Positions 1 through 11,400 of a stretch of DNA of 64,000 nucleotides are shown here, piece by piece. Within the stretch, counting starts at the first letter, position 1, and every line of letters starts with the position of its first letter. The position numbers were made by a program, and so were the translations under genes. Source of the stretch: Aplidium turbinatum. Its lineage: Eukaryota > Chordata > Ascidiacea > Aplousobranchia > Polyclinidae. The stretch is from contig OU964922.1 of NCBI GenBank assembly GCA_918807975.1, forward strand, positions 8,321,501-8,385,500, written 5' to 3'. The notes beneath the pieces were generated by a model. It made no database searches and was not told the origin of the DNA. It saw only the letters and a list, made by a program, of their open reading frames with translations.

Positions 1-93
1 GGTGCATCGTCACCCCATAAATCACGCCGCTCCCCGCCGCCGCGGGGTGTGGCAGGCCGGTTTCTGAAAGTCTTCGACCTGGCTATGTTTGTT
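1..93. other. GC-rich segment, unassigned
   Basis: A short GC-rich stretch (CCGCCGCCGCGG core) unlike the AT-rich surroundings. It may be the 3' part of a retroelement cut by the window edge, since it leads directly into a tandem duplication. No open frame or family could be recognised. Confidence 0.2.
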
Positions 94-227
94 TGTACTC
101 TCTCACCGTGTCAATCTTTTGTACCGTGAGCTACTGATGCGAATAAAACAGTTCAACACTTGTACTCTCTCACCGTGTCAATCTTTTGTACCGTGAGCTA
201 CTGATGCGAATAAAACAGTTCAACACT
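94..227. repeat. Two tandem copies of a 67-bp unit
   Basis: Two adjacent copies (94-160 and 161-227) of a unit starting TGTACTCTCTCACCGTG and ending AACAGTTCAACACT. They look identical, so the duplication is young. The unit contains AATAAA. It may be a duplicated repeat tail; no function is assigned. Confidence 0.85.
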
Positions 228-681
228 AGTGGTGCGATACTGACGAGCCCAGCCTCATGGGCGAAACACGGTGTCTATCGCTGTCAATTCTTGCTACAAA
301 TCGGCTGCCGAGAAACATATTGTTGATTGGATGGTCTGAATGGCTAGGGTGGAAGCTACACCGTTATGGTTAGCGAATCGCAACTGCTCGCTGTACTAGT
401 GAGTGCTCAGCCTTGTGCTGATAGCCGGGAAGAAAGCCCCTTTCTTCACAATATAAACACTTTATTAGACTTTAAATATAAATGCTATCACATGAAAATC
501 ATTCTTGTACGTAAATATAAACGTTACCACAATTTCGCGGTAATTTTTGGTAGCCATGACCTAAAATCTTGCATAAAGCAATAGCCAAGGTGAAAAATTT
601 CAAAAGAGAAACAAATCACTGAACTTGGTCAACCGCAAATAGGAAAACTGCAATTTTCAATATGCCAAAGCAGTTGTAGGC
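228..681. other. Intergenic, nothing recognised
   Basis: No gene, RNA or named repeat was recognised. The 72-codon plus-strand frame at 366-584 has no family resemblance and looks like chance. Confidence 0.4.
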
Positions 682-1386
682 CAGGGGTGGGCAAACTTTT
701 TTTATCTCGAGGGCCGCAGAGTCTAAATTTGTTCGAAGGTCACACTATAGTATAATTAAGATTATAAGCCAAAGCATAAAATTTAAAATAGTTAAAATAT
801 AAGCTTTTATTAATTTTAAAGTGATCAAAGAAATGGAGATTTTATATATTACATAAAAGATATACAAAATGTCTGTTTCAATTATTTGTTTACATCTAGC
901 TCACATGTATCAGAAGCATTAATGAGATTTGTGCAGTTGGTCATTAACCTACTTGTCAAAATAAAGGATGAATTTGGTTAGGCCTACAATGATTCTTAAA
1001 ACAGAATGGGGATTTGAATCTGTAAGCAGTGTTCTATTCTTAGATTTGTTGATTTTTATTACAGAGAAAGTCTGCTCGCAAATGTACGTTGTTGCAAATA
1101 TCACAAACAACTTTTTTGGCAAAATCTTTAAGGTTGATTTTCCAATCGATTTCGCAATCGTTGCTTCTTTCTTGCAACAAACCACTACAATGCGGCAAAA
1201 AGACTATAATTTATCTTTATCAAGATGAAATACATGCAGAAAAAGTTTAAATTAAGTAGCCTACTTATATCAATTAAACTTTTCAAGCCAATTTATTACT
1301 ATTTTTTATATAATTGCTTCAAGCTTTCTCTGGCCACACAGAAAATTGTTTCGAGCGGCATGCGGTCGTAGTTTGCCCACCTCTGG
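682..1386 (-). mobile_element. hAT-type DNA transposon, decayed
   Basis: Terminal inverted repeats CAGGGGTGGGCAAACT (682) and, on the other strand, CAGAGGTGGGCAAACT (ending about 1385) are classic hAT ends. The flanks give an imperfect 8-bp target duplication: TTGTAGGC before, TTGTAAGC after. Inside, on the minus strand, is a piece of hAT transposase (separate entry). At about 0.7 kb it is much shorter than an autonomous hAT, so it is an internally deleted, non-autonomous copy. Confidence 0.85.
962..1185 (-). pseudogene. hAT transposase C-terminal dimerisation fragment
   Basis: The minus-strand frame contains ATTYICEQTFSVIKINKSKNR followed by LTD and a VLRI-type ending. This is the pattern of the hAT C-terminal dimerisation region seen in Charlie and ZBED-like proteins. 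Only about 75 codons remain, with no zinc finger or DDE core, so it cannot encode an active transposase. It lies within the TIR-bounded element at 682-1386. Confidence 0.75.
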
Positions 1387-2192
1387 TTGTAAGCCTATAG
1401 CCTACTCATTTGAAATATTGTTTCAAGCTACCGATCTTATAAAAATACGAGCAAACAGTTTGAGCCATTATACCCTTTGTTCAAACTAGAGTTAGCCTAC
1501 TTAAAAAGGTGTCCGGCAATATATTTAAGCTTTAAACTTGGGCTTTAAGTAGGCTATCTGTATTCTAAATAAATAGCTTCGGACTGCAATATTGATTTAG
1601 TCTTTAAGAATCCTTCTGAAAGCTTTCTCCTGGTAGTTTAACATGCAATAGTTTCATTAAGTTTGCACCTTTGACGCATGTTCATTTCACTAACCAGCTG
1701 ACATACAAGCCGAGAGAATAAAAGTGTTGGATTCTATTTGTACTCACGCGTGCTCGAACGCTTGTTTCTGGTAACTCAACATCCTTTTAAGCAAACAGTT
1801 TTATTTGTTCAAGGTCTATGATTTGTTTGTATGGTCAACATCTTGTGAAACAAACCATTAAAAGTGACTGAAGTTGTGAATGGTTTCCTAGCAGTCCTCG
1901 AAACTTTTTGGATATTGCAAGTAGTTCTCATAAGCCTCGCGTGCAAGCAGCAGGCGTTGGCCTTGAGCTAACACATTCAACGGCATTTTTAACACTCAGG
2001 TATGTGCAGTATTGTTGCACGTCAAACTGCTTACTAGCAAACGAGTCCTTGAACGAATCGAGAGAACGAATCGAGCGAACGAATCCTTTTTCATATTGAT
2101 TCAATCTCTGCGCATGTTTAATCAACGTGAAAAAGACTGAATGATTGGCTAATTAAGCGCTGAGGTATTAACCTACCTTCATTCAGCAACCA
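1387..2192. other. Intergenic, nothing recognised
   Basis: AT-rich sequence between the hAT element and a tRNA-like segment. Frames of about 60 codons near 1908-2125 overlap on opposite strands and show no family features. No RNA gene was recognised. Confidence 0.4.
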
Positions 2193-2263
2193 GCTCACTG
2201 GCCGAGTGGTAATTGCCTTCAGCTCTGGTGCTGGTTGATCTTAGCTCGAACCCAGGTCGGGCC
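2193..2263 (+). repeat. tRNA-like segment, probable SINE head
   Basis: CTGGCCGAGTGGTAATTGCC resembles an RNA polymerase III A box and TAGCTCGAACCCAGG a B box, spaced as in tRNA. No acceptor stem closes around them, so it is more likely a diverged SINE head than a tRNA gene. Confidence 0.35.
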
Positions 2264-2409
2264 AAACCGAAGACTTTAGAAACGGTACCGATTGTGCATA
2301 ACCGGAGGTGACGTCATAACCCAATGAGGATAAGCCGAGTAATAATGTTATGACAACGTAAACCTATAAAACTAAATATGAACCCTATCGCTAAGAGACC
2401 ATTGCTGTT

Positions 2410-2575
2410 TGTAGTGTCTGTGTATTTACATAATCTGTATTGGAAACCCGTAACGTGCTAGTATATAAATGACTCGTGTCTCGCTGTTTGTTTTCTTTGT
2501 TCCGCCACGCAAATACAAGTGCTATGTTAAATCTGAACTATCAAGTTGTGTAAAGCAGGCTAGGCAGACACAACA
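2410..2575 (+). repeat. 5' LTR of the Gypsy element
   Basis: 166 bp, starts TGTAGTGTCTG and ends AGACACAACA. It contains TATAAAT as a possible core promoter. It matches the right-hand LTR base for base by eye. Confidence 0.95.
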
Positions 2576-2615
2576 ATTCTGGCGACGAGGATAGTAGGAT
2601 AATACTCAGAAAAGA

Positions 2616-5600
2616 ATGGAGATACCTACGTTTGATTTACAACCTTTTGACTGTGAAAGTCCTGGAGCAAGCACGCGATGGACCAGATGGAAGCGAGCTT
2701 TTGAGTTGTATGCTGAAGGAAAGAATGTCACGAATGCTTCTAGAAAGCGAGCTCTGCTGCTGCATTGTGCTGGAATGGCAGTGCAGGACATTTTCTTTAC
2801 CTTTGAAGGGGAATTGAACAGCTATGAAGCTGCTGTTCAAGCACTAACTAATTATTTTACGCCGTTAAACAATGTCCCGTTTGAACGCCATGTATTTAGA
2901 TCTCTATTTCAAAAAGAGGAAGAAAGTGTAGAACAATTTATAACTCGATTAAAACAAAAAGCAGAAACGTGCAGTTTTGAAGACATGGATGATCAAATTC
3001 GTGATCAAGTCGTGGAAAAATGTAGATCGGATGCGTTACGACGGCGACTCTTAGAAAAAGGAAGTGACTTGAACCTAAAAACGTTAAGAGAATTGGCCTT
3101 GGCATTCGAAGTGTCAGAAATTCAATCAAGATCATACAGTCAGGAAGTCAACAAAATCTCGACGTTTAAATCAGCTAAGAAAAGCTATCAATCTCGATTC
3201 CGATGTTACCGATGCGGAAGGGAAGGTCACAAAAGCAGCGACAGGAATTGTCCAGCGCAAGGAAAAGAATGTAGAAAATGCAATAAAATAGGTCATTTTG
3301 CAAGCTGCTGCAGAACAAAATCTGTTGGAACCAGCCACGTGGAAAAGAACCCGACGAATGGAAGCAACAGGACGAACCAAAAAAATAACATCAGACAAGT
3401 AAAACGAAATGCTGATGGTGAGTTGGACTATATCTTTAATGTATGTAGTTACAATACTGGAAAAGTTTCGGTAAATGTTGGTGGAATCAATATTTCAATG
3501 ATTATCGACTCGGGAGCTACATGTAATGTAATTGATCGTGCACTGTGGGAAGATTTAAAAAAACAGCGCATTAAGTGCAAAAGCCATCTTTCGGACAAAA
3601 CAATCTACGCTTATGGAAGTGATGCACCTTTGAAAATAGCAGGAATTTTCACTGCAGACGTTGAAACAACAAAAAAAGCACTGAAAAATGTCGAATTTGT
3701 AGTGATCGAAGGAAAAGGGCAACCGCTGCTAGGATTGAAAACAGCCACAGAGTTACAAATAATTAAATTTGATTGTGAACTAAATGCTGTAACTAAAAGT
3801 CCTTCGTTTTTGAATAAATATCAGTCATGTTTCGATGGTGTGGGAAAATTAAAAGACTTTCAATTAACAATACCTGTTGATAAAAATGTAAAGCCTGTGT
3901 GTCAACCTGTAAGACGAATACCATTTAACCTTCGGGACAAGTTAGCAGAAAAATTAAAACAGTTGGAAGACCTTGACATCATCGAAAAAGTTGAAGAACC
4001 GTCAACTTGGGTTTCACCTGCAATGATCATGCCCAAGCAAAATGGAGACATTCGTTTGTGTGTCGATATGCGCCAAGCTAACAAAGCTGTCAGAAGAGAA
4101 CGTCACCCGATGCCTACCATTGAAGAAGTGCTGCATGACATGAACCAAAGCAAGGTATTCACTAAACTAGATGTCAAATGGGCGTATCACCAAATTGAAT
4201 TACAACCTAGTTCTAGAAATATTACTACATTTGTGACGCATGAAGGATTATATCGATACAAGAGACTGATGTTTGGAGTTAGTTGTGCTCCGGAGATGTA
4301 CCAACGAGTAATGCAACAAACGCTACAAGGTTGTACAGGAGTCAAGAATATCCTTGATGACATTATCGTGTACGGATCGACTCAAGAAGAGCATGACCGA
4401 AGACTCGAGAAGGTACTTGAAAGAATTCGAGATAGTGGGTTCACGCTGAACAAAGAAAAGTGCGAATTCAACAAAGACAAACTTGTATTTATGGGACATG
4501 TGCTGTCGTCTAAAGGAATTGACCCGGAAGAGGCAAAAGTTGAAGCTGTTAAGGAAGCAAGAGCACCAGAAAACGCCGCTGAAGTAAGAAGTTTTTTAGG
4601 ACTGGTGAATTATAATGCTAGATTTATACCTGATTCAGCCACGGTGTCGGAACCGCTTCGTATGTTAACTCGTAAAAGTGTTGATTTTCATTGGGGTAAA
4701 GCTCAACAGCAATCTTTTGAAAAGCTAAAGTCTTCATTGTGCAATTGTGTAACTTTGGGTTATTATGACAAACATGCTAAAACTCAAGTAATTGCTGATG
4801 CTAGTCCTTATGGTTTAGCTGGAGTGCTGGTGCAAAACCAAAATGAAAAAAATTATGTTATTAGTTATGCTAGCCGTACTTTAACTGAAATTGAACGTAA
4901 ATATTCGCAAACTGAAAAAGAAGCTTTAGCTATTGTGTGGGCATGCGAAAGATTTCACGTTTATTTGTATGGGAGCAGTTTTGATTTATTAACAGATCAT
5001 AAACCGTTAAAATTCATTTTCACTCCCCGCTCCAAGCCGAATGCTAGAATGGAACGCTGGATTTTAAGATTAATGCCTTATCAGTATGAAGTGAAGTATA
5101 TTCCAGGGAGGCAAAACATTGCCGATTGCTTATCTCGCTTATTTTCTTCAAAAGCGCTGTGCAAACACGTTGATGACACGCATGAGTATGTGAAATTTGT
5201 AGCAAAAGAAGCGACGCCTATTGCCATGAGCACACGTGACATCGAGCGTGCAACAAACGCTGATTTTGAGTTGCGCAATGTCATGGATTGCATTCTTTCG
5301 AACGACTGGTGTGAACTTGAATGTAAATCTTATCTAACAGTTCGAAGTGAATTAGCTGTCATTGGCCGTCTTCTATTACGCGGTACACGTATTGTGATTC
5401 CAAAAACATTGAGACAACATGTTCTTACGTTAGCTCACGAGGGCCATCCTGGTATCGTTGTCATGAAGAGACGTCTTCGTACTAAAGTATGGTGGCCTGG
5501 CATAGACAAAGATGTCGATCGTTTTTGTAAAAATTGTTTTGGGTGTCAACTTGTTTCAAAACCTGTATCCCCTGAACCCATGAAACGTACCGAATTGCCG

Positions 5601-6275
5601 GAAGGACCCTGGCAAGATCTTGCTATTGATTTAATGGGACCTCTGCCTTCTGGTGATTATGTTTTTGTTGTGATCGATTATTTTAGTCGTTACTTTGAAA
5701 TTGATGTTATGAAAACAGTTACTAGTGAAAAAGTGATTGGAAGTTTAAAGAAAATGTTTGCAACGCATGGTTTACCTTGTTCAATAACTTCTGATAATGG
5801 TCCGCAATTTATTAGCAACGAATTTCATTCATTTTTGAGCGAATGTGGAATATTGCATCGTAGAGTGACTCCATTGTGGCCTCAAGCCAACGGAGAAGTT
5901 GAAATTCAAAATCGCTCATTGCTTAAACGCATTAAAATTGCACAAGCTGAAGGTAAAAACTGGAAAAATGAATTGTATTCGTATTTACTTATGTATCGCT
6001 CTACACCACACTCAACGACTGGAGTTAGTCCAGCCGAATTGTTGTTCAAACGAAAATTGCGTACTAAGTTACCATGCATTGATCGGTCTTATGACCATGA
6101 TTCTAAATCTGTTCGTGACAGAGATTCAGAAATGAAGGAAAAGGGAAAGTTATATGCTGATCTTAGACGTGGTGCAGTTCAAGCTGATATTAAACCTGGT
6201 GACACTGCAAACGTAACCCATGTTAAGAAATTTCATGATTCAAACAATGACCCAACCACTGATGTGTCTTCGTGA
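2616..6275 (+). CDS. Gag-Pol polyprotein of the Gypsy element
   Basis: A 1,219-residue frame with the Ty3/Gypsy order. It has a Gag-like N-terminus, then two CCHC zinc knuckles (about residues 196-230) and a retropepsin site IDSGAT (about 295). The reverse transcriptase follows, with FGVSCAP and ILDDIIV (about 553-580), then RNase H with IADASPYG (about 725) and TDHKPL. The integrase comes last, with an HHCC finger (about 941-975) and D, DNG and E core residues near 1003, 1060 and 1094. Gag and Pol share one frame, as in several metazoan Gypsy lineages. Encoded by the mobile element, not a host gene. Confidence 0.95.
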   Translation: MEIPTFDLQPFDCESPGASTRWTRWKRAFELYAEGKNVTNASRKRALLLHCAGMAVQDIFFTFEGELNSYEAAVQALTNYFTPLNNVPFERHVFRSLFQKEEESVEQFITRLKQKAETCSFEDMDDQIRDQVVEKCRSDALRRRLLEKGSDLNLKTLRELALAFEVSEIQSRSYSQEVNKISTFKSAKKSYQSRFRCYRCGREGHKSSDRNCPAQGKECRKCNKIGHFASCCRTKSVGTSHVEKNPTNGSNRTNQKNNIRQVKRNADGELDYIFNVCSYNTGKVSVNVGGINISMIIDSGATCNVIDRALWEDLKKQRIKCKSHLSDKTIYAYGSDAPLKIAGIFTADVETTKKALKNVEFVVIEGKGQPLLGLKTATELQIIKFDCELNAVTKSPSFLNKYQSCFDGVGKLKDFQLTIPVDKNVKPVCQPVRRIPFNLRDKLAEKLKQLEDLDIIEKVEEPSTWVSPAMIMPKQNGDIRLCVDMRQANKAVRRERHPMPTIEEVLHDMNQSKVFTKLDVKWAYHQIELQPSSRNITTFVTHEGLYRYKRLMFGVSCAPEMYQRVMQQTLQGCTGVKNILDDIIVYGSTQEEHDRRLEKVLERIRDSGFTLNKEKCEFNKDKLVFMGHVLSSKGIDPEEAKVEAVKEARAPENAAEVRSFLGLVNYNARFIPDSATVSEPLRMLTRKSVDFHWGKAQQQSFEKLKSSLCNCVTLGYYDKHAKTQVIADASPYGLAGVLVQNQNEKNYVISYASRTLTEIERKYSQTEKEALAIVWACERFHVYLYGSSFDLLTDHKPLKFIFTPRSKPNARMERWILRLMPYQYEVKYIPGRQNIADCLSRLFSSKALCKHVDDTHEYVKFVAKEATPIAMSTRDIERATNADFELRNVMDCILSNDWCELECKSYLTVRSELAVIGRLLLRGTRIVIPKTLRQHVLTLAHEGHPGIVVMKRRLRTKVWWPGIDKDVDRFCKNCFGCQLVSKPVSPEPMKRTELPEGPWQDLAIDLMGPLPSGDYVFVVIDYFSRYFEIDVMKTVTSEKVIGSLKKMFATHGLPCSITSDNGPQFISNEFHSFLSECGILHRRVTPLWPQANGEVEIQNRSLLKRIKIAQAEGKNWKNELYSYLLMYRSTPHSTTGVSPAELLFKRKLRTKLPCIDRSYDHDSKSVRDRDSEMKEKGKLYADLRRGAVQADIKPGDTANVTHVKKFHDSNNDPTTDVSS

Positions 6276-6519
6276 CATAATGTCTCGACTGAGGCTTTCT
6301 CTGACTCAACTGATGTAATACCTGAACAAAATGTTTCGCCTGATAACCTTACTGACGCTGTTATTCTAACCAGGCCGCACCGCAACATCAAACCACCGCA
6401 ACGGTTTAAAGACTTTGTTATGTAATTTACTGTGTTGTGTTTAGCCAGAACTGTTATGTTTAATTCTTGATCTGTTGACTACATTTCGAAATAGTGTTTG
6501 ATTCTGAAAAGGAAAGAGA

Positions 6520-6685
6520 TGTAGTGTCTGTGTATTTACATAATCTGTATTGGAAACCCGTAACGTGCTAGTATATAAATGACTCGTGTCTCGCTGTTTG
6601 TTTTCTTTGTTCCGCCACGCAAATACAAGTGCTATGTTAAATCTGAACTATCAAGTTGTGTAAAGCAGGCTAGGCAGACACAACA
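6520..6685 (+). repeat. 3' LTR of the Gypsy element
   Basis: 166 bp, identical by eye to the 5' LTR. It is preceded by the polypurine tract and followed by the CTGTT target duplication. Confidence 0.95.
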
Positions 6686-6690
6686 CTGTT

Positions 6691-7483
6691 GAAGAGCGAC
6701 AATAAATAAAACCATAACTATGATTATTATTAGTTATTACCATAATCCGGCCAGCATTCATTGTGCTAATTGCGTGCGAACACACCATATAGATCTAAAC
6801 AGAATAAAAATTTTTCGCTTTGTTGGCAGGCATTGGACATTAACCATAGCTAAGCCTCTTCACAGAATTTATCATGATGTAGGCCTATAAAGAAAAAATC
6901 TTGAGCGTTTTCGGCTTTACGTTTAGCTCTTTTCAAATGTTTGTAAAGCTTGTTTACAATCCACAAAATTAGCAGGCTACAGTTACTAGAGAATAGATTA
7001 CGTAACACAACCGATAAAAGCACAATAAGCGATGATCTGATTAAATACGTTTTGCAGAGAAAAAACTTTGTGAGAAATTGATTAATTAATCACTTGTTAA
7101 GTCATAGCCTAAAAAAAAGACTTGATTAGGCTAACAGAGCATTGTGATTTATAACTTAGGCCTAATTATCAATTTCTGTAATGAAGGTCTGAATGGGTAT
7201 TTAACGGAATAATAGAAGAGCTTTAAATTCAAAAGCAAATCCATTAGGCTTATTCCAAACATCAGTTATCTTTAAAACCACCATCGGTAGACTACGTGGT
7301 GTGTGGCCTGACGGTGGAAAGAGCTCACCAGTCAGTCACCACTATGCTTATTTGGGACACATGGAAAGGGTCTACTGCCTAGGCCTCTTCTGAGTTTATA
7401 TTCGATTTTATCCTCCAACCTGCCACAACGACTGCTCGTCAACAATCTGATTAGAGCTTCGGTAGAGAGTTTGTTTTGTTGAA
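6691..7483. other. Intergenic, nothing recognised
   Basis: AT-rich spacer downstream of the Gypsy element with no coding frame of note. It contains several copies of the locally common word TAGGCCTA or GTAGGC. It lies 3' of the GT31 gene; no clear polyadenylation signal could be assigned. Confidence 0.4.
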
Positions 7484-7705
7484 CGAAGCCGAGTAACGTG
7501 ATCAGATTTAATTATTCACGTTTATTTTAACATTTACAAAAAGAAAACTACATTGAAATAAATTACAGTGTTATTCCTGAAAAGGAAATCATGTGATGTC
7601 GGAACGTTCGATGTGTAGGCTAATTTGTTTCAATGTAGTTATTATTTTCTGTAAAAGTTAAAATAAACGTGAATACGTTCAATCTGATTACTTTACTCGG
7701 CTTCG
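7484..7705. repeat. Foldback (inverted-repeat) element
   Basis: About 222 bp whose two halves are imperfect reverse complements. It starts CGAAGCCGAGTAA and ends TTACTCGGCTTCG, with a shared arm around CACGTTTATTTTAAC. The loop holds CCTGAAAAGGAAATC and GGAACGTTCG, similar to the loop of the foldback at 42151-42517. Non-coding. Confidence 0.75.
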
Positions 7706-7936
7706 TATGTCTATATTGTTCAATCTGAAAGCCGGCAAAAATCAATTTTTACAGCTGGTATCACCTTTTAGGTCCCGATTTTACGTTACGTTAATGTTAG
7801 TGTTACGTTAATGACGAAAATATGAACAGCGTGAATAGTAGGCCTAATGTCACAAAACGCAAAGTCCAAAAATTGTAGCACCTTTCCAAGAATTCGTTTA
7901 ATTTAAAAACATGTCAGGATAGTTCAAAATTTTGAA

Positions 7937-8420
7937 CTAATGGACTAGGTGTACTCGTGGCCATGGTGTACTATAACCGAACATACTTGTATTCATAACA
8001 ACAACTGCTCCTTTACGGTCAATTACCACTCTATTTTCTTCTGCATGATCTGAGTTGTTTCTGTTTGGCCTGGTTGTTTTGTGCAGCAAATATTTCCAAA
8101 AAGATTTCATTCTGATATTCAGATTCCGGGATTCCCCCATATGAAGAGCAAATTGATCACATTTCATTATGTCAGATGTAAATTTTATTTCTGTTGAGAA
8201 GTCGAGAATACTGTTTTCTCCTCTGTTAAGTTTTTCTCTCAGAATACCACTAATGAAAACATCTTCAAGAATCATTCCATTTCTGTCTGTTATCTTTGCC
8301 ATTTCAAAAATGCCCCTCAGTGAATGATACGTCATCACGGTAAATCCTCCATTGCAAAAAGGCGGGAATCGGGGTTTGGTGTAAACTTGCAACGGAGTGA
8401 AATATTTTGAAGTGGAGTCC
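7937..8420 (-). CDS. GT31 exon 4: C-terminal half with EDVF motif
   Basis: Acceptor TTTTTTTTTGCAG|GGACT with a strong pyrimidine tract. Encodes PRFPPFCNGGF and ILEDVFISGILREKLN, the conserved late motifs, and ends at a stop at 7937. The C-terminal roughly 60 residues are less conserved. Confidence 0.9.
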
Positions 8421-11400
8421 CTGCAAAAAAAAATTTTAAACAGCAAGATTTCTGTGAATGAATTATTAGATCATGGTAGGCTAGGCCTATAGCTACACGT
8501 TTTCACAGTTGAGTTAAATTTTCTGAGGATATTTGCATAATCATAAATGAAGAGCGGTCTTGAAATGCGTTGCTTTATTTAGTGCATACTCCAACAGCCC
8601 AATCATCGCCGCGTGATTATGGGGCGAGTGCTTAATCACTGAACTAACGGGGTGGAATTTTTATAGATAAATTTTACAATCATGGGATTATATAATTTTT
8701 ATAATTATAAATTTTATTAGATAAATTTAATTTTGTTGCCGTGTACAGACAGCACTTGTAGATATCTACTATAGATAACAGCGCTAATTGATTTCAAAGC
8801 GAAACATTGATTTGAAGCATAAAGCCCACACAAGCGCTATTAATGCTGAACAAAAGGATAAAGTATAATTAAACTTGTTTACAGTTCATAAATTAATATA
8901 TATACAGCTATAATTATTTATTTATAATCCTATTTAGTTTATTATTAATACTATTATCATCATGCTTTACCTGACAGGTCTTTCATTTTTTGTCAAGTGA
9001 TATCCACAAAAGACACTGTCATTGGAGATGAAGAAATTGTATTTTTCATGAAAGTGGTGATAGACTTTAAACAAATTGATTGCAAAATCGTCATCGGTAA
9101 AACCGAAAAAGTCGCTGCTGTTGTGGTTGTCCTCATAAACCCATTGATAAGCAGAAAGGACTTTATCCGGCAAGGAGTTGTAAGAGTCGGATACCTCGGC
9201 CTGCAGTATGTCATTGAACCGTTTGCTTTCCCTTAAAAGTTTTTGGGAGCAATTCGGATCCGATTCACCAACAATGAAGACAACTCTGAACCTTGTATCA
9301 TAAAATTAAAAAAATGAGATTATAGCAGACCAGTGGCATACGCAGAAAATGTTCAGGATTGGGGTTTTGAAAAAAAACTGCATGAGACCATTTCATCCAT
9401 ATGATAAATCACAAGACGTAGGCCTGTAATTGTGCTAATGTTGAGGGCTAAAAAATTGTCGAGTAAGCTCCAATAACATTACCGTATGTTCTTTTATTAA
9501 AAATATGTTGGTTAAGCGAACAATGCAATAAAAATCATGACTGCAACCCACTGTCCATTCAGAATCTGGTCGGTCTTTCCTGTGGGCATTTTAAATACTC
9601 CTTGCTTGTGGTTTGCTTTTACTTTGCGACAGAAAAATGTACCTGCTTTCGTTGATGGACACTACCGAGCCCCAAGTCGATCTGATGACGTTTCGGTTCT
9701 TTATTCGCTCACAAGCCGTCTTGACAAAGAAAGTCATAAACACTCGTCCATTGGAGTGCAGCTCCGGCCTGGTGATAGAAGTAGGCTACAGTAGAAAATT
9801 ATAAACGCTTTCACAATATTTTTTTTTATTTTATCATAGCTAAGCTAAATATTTGAAGATTTAAATGTGGACGATCTAACAAGTTAGGCTACTTCTTTAC
9901 TGAACAACCACATAATTTGGCATGTGTATTCAACTTAACACTGTTTTATCGATGCATATTTTAAACCTTTTGGTTTTGTCATCTTTTCCTTTTGTTGATG
10001 CCAAGTTCGGGTATTTACTTTATCTTTCTCTACATGTTCGCGCAAGCAATAAAAAATAAAATTGAAGTGAACTCATTATTACGAAACTGTAGCGATTGAT
10101 TAGGCTATGACCTAACAATTACACTGACCTAACTAAACAATAGCAATCATAATAAATACGTGCAAAACAATCACAGAGAGTTGATTGAGGTACAGAACTT
10201 GCATATGACGAAAAGAAAGTTAATCATTAGGCCTACTTCGAAGTTGCAGCAGCTAATTTTCGTCTGACTCTCTTCAGGAGCTTGTCGTGAAAACAAAGTC
10301 AATCTAATTTGGTGAGAAAAATTTGGCTAATAAACGAGGAGTGATATCACCTTATAAAAATTTTTTTTTCAAATTGAAGAGGTGTAATATTTTTCGAAAA
10401 CTCGTCTGGAAGCCCGTCGTACACAGACATTTCGCTTAACTCCATTTGGTCACGTGACTTTAAGGCTTGAGAGGATGTCTTCCATTTGATGTTCCTGTTA
10501 CGTCACAAATTGAAATATTCCAGTAGGCTATTAAATTTGTAACATGGCCTAACGACATCCAAGTTGCGCTGGTTCGACTCGAGGTGTGCGCTTGAGCAAC
10601 GCACTAAAAAGACTGCTCTCCATGCAGCGGCACTTATAGGCTAATAGATGGAACAATCAGATACGGAAATAATTTACAGACAACAACATTTCAGTAATCG
10701 GAAGCTTCCCTTTGTCAAACTCGGTGACCGGGTCTGCGACAGTGGTTAAAAGCCTCATTGTACAAGTGTGCGAAAGTGTCAGGCCTTGAGCTCTGAAAGA
10801 AGCTTTCTCAGATTATCTCAATCACTCCGCCATCACAATGCATTACCTCTTGAACTTATGTAAGCAACTAACGTTGATAAAACGAGTATTTAATATAGGC
10901 CTAGTGTATTTAAATATTGTACGTTAGCTTTCTAAGAAATCTTTTTGATTTTATGTTTATTCGTACATAGGCTAAATGTTTGGTTGAGGAAATCTATATG
11001 CTCGGACAGTGAAAATCTCTTTTGACGGTATCACAGTTCTCTCTTGCTCTAACACAGTGGTTCTTAACCAGGGTTCGATCGAACTCTTGGGGTTCGACGA
11101 AGCTGTTTCAGGGGTTCGGCGCGAACGTCCTCTGAAACATTAACACACGGCCTACTGAATGGTATATCAGAGAATATTTTTGGACAATATCGTCCTGCCG
11201 AAACTTGATTGCGGCTTACGTGAGGTAAATAAATATCTGTGTGATTGACGCGTGATGTAATGATGCCATCTGCATGTAACACAGAATGCAAAAAACTATA
11301 TTTTTACCTAACATTGTAAAAACAATCGGTATGAAAAACTTTATTTTCTTAAAGCATGAATTTCTTCACGTTTGCTATTTGCATGGAACTGCAAAAGCAG

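Larger units (their letters stand above)
2410..6685 (+). mobile_element. Gypsy/Ty3 LTR retrotransposon, near-whole and young
   Basis: A complete LTR element of 4,276 bp: 166-bp LTRs at 2410-2575 and 6520-6685 that read as identical, TG...CA ends, and a 5-bp target duplication CTGTT at 2405-2409 and 6686-6690. A TGGCGACGAGGAT stretch just inside the left LTR is the likely primer-binding region. GAAAAGGAAAGAGA (6506-6519) just before the right LTR is the polypurine tract. The inner region has one long Gag-Pol frame. Identical LTRs imply a very recent insertion. It looks whole or nearly so and has no envelope gene. Confidence 0.95.

Noticed and set aside
7937-8446. Single-exon 169-residue gene starting at 8446
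   Set aside because: The first residues are intron sequence; a strong acceptor at 8421 joins it in frame to upstream GT31 exons.
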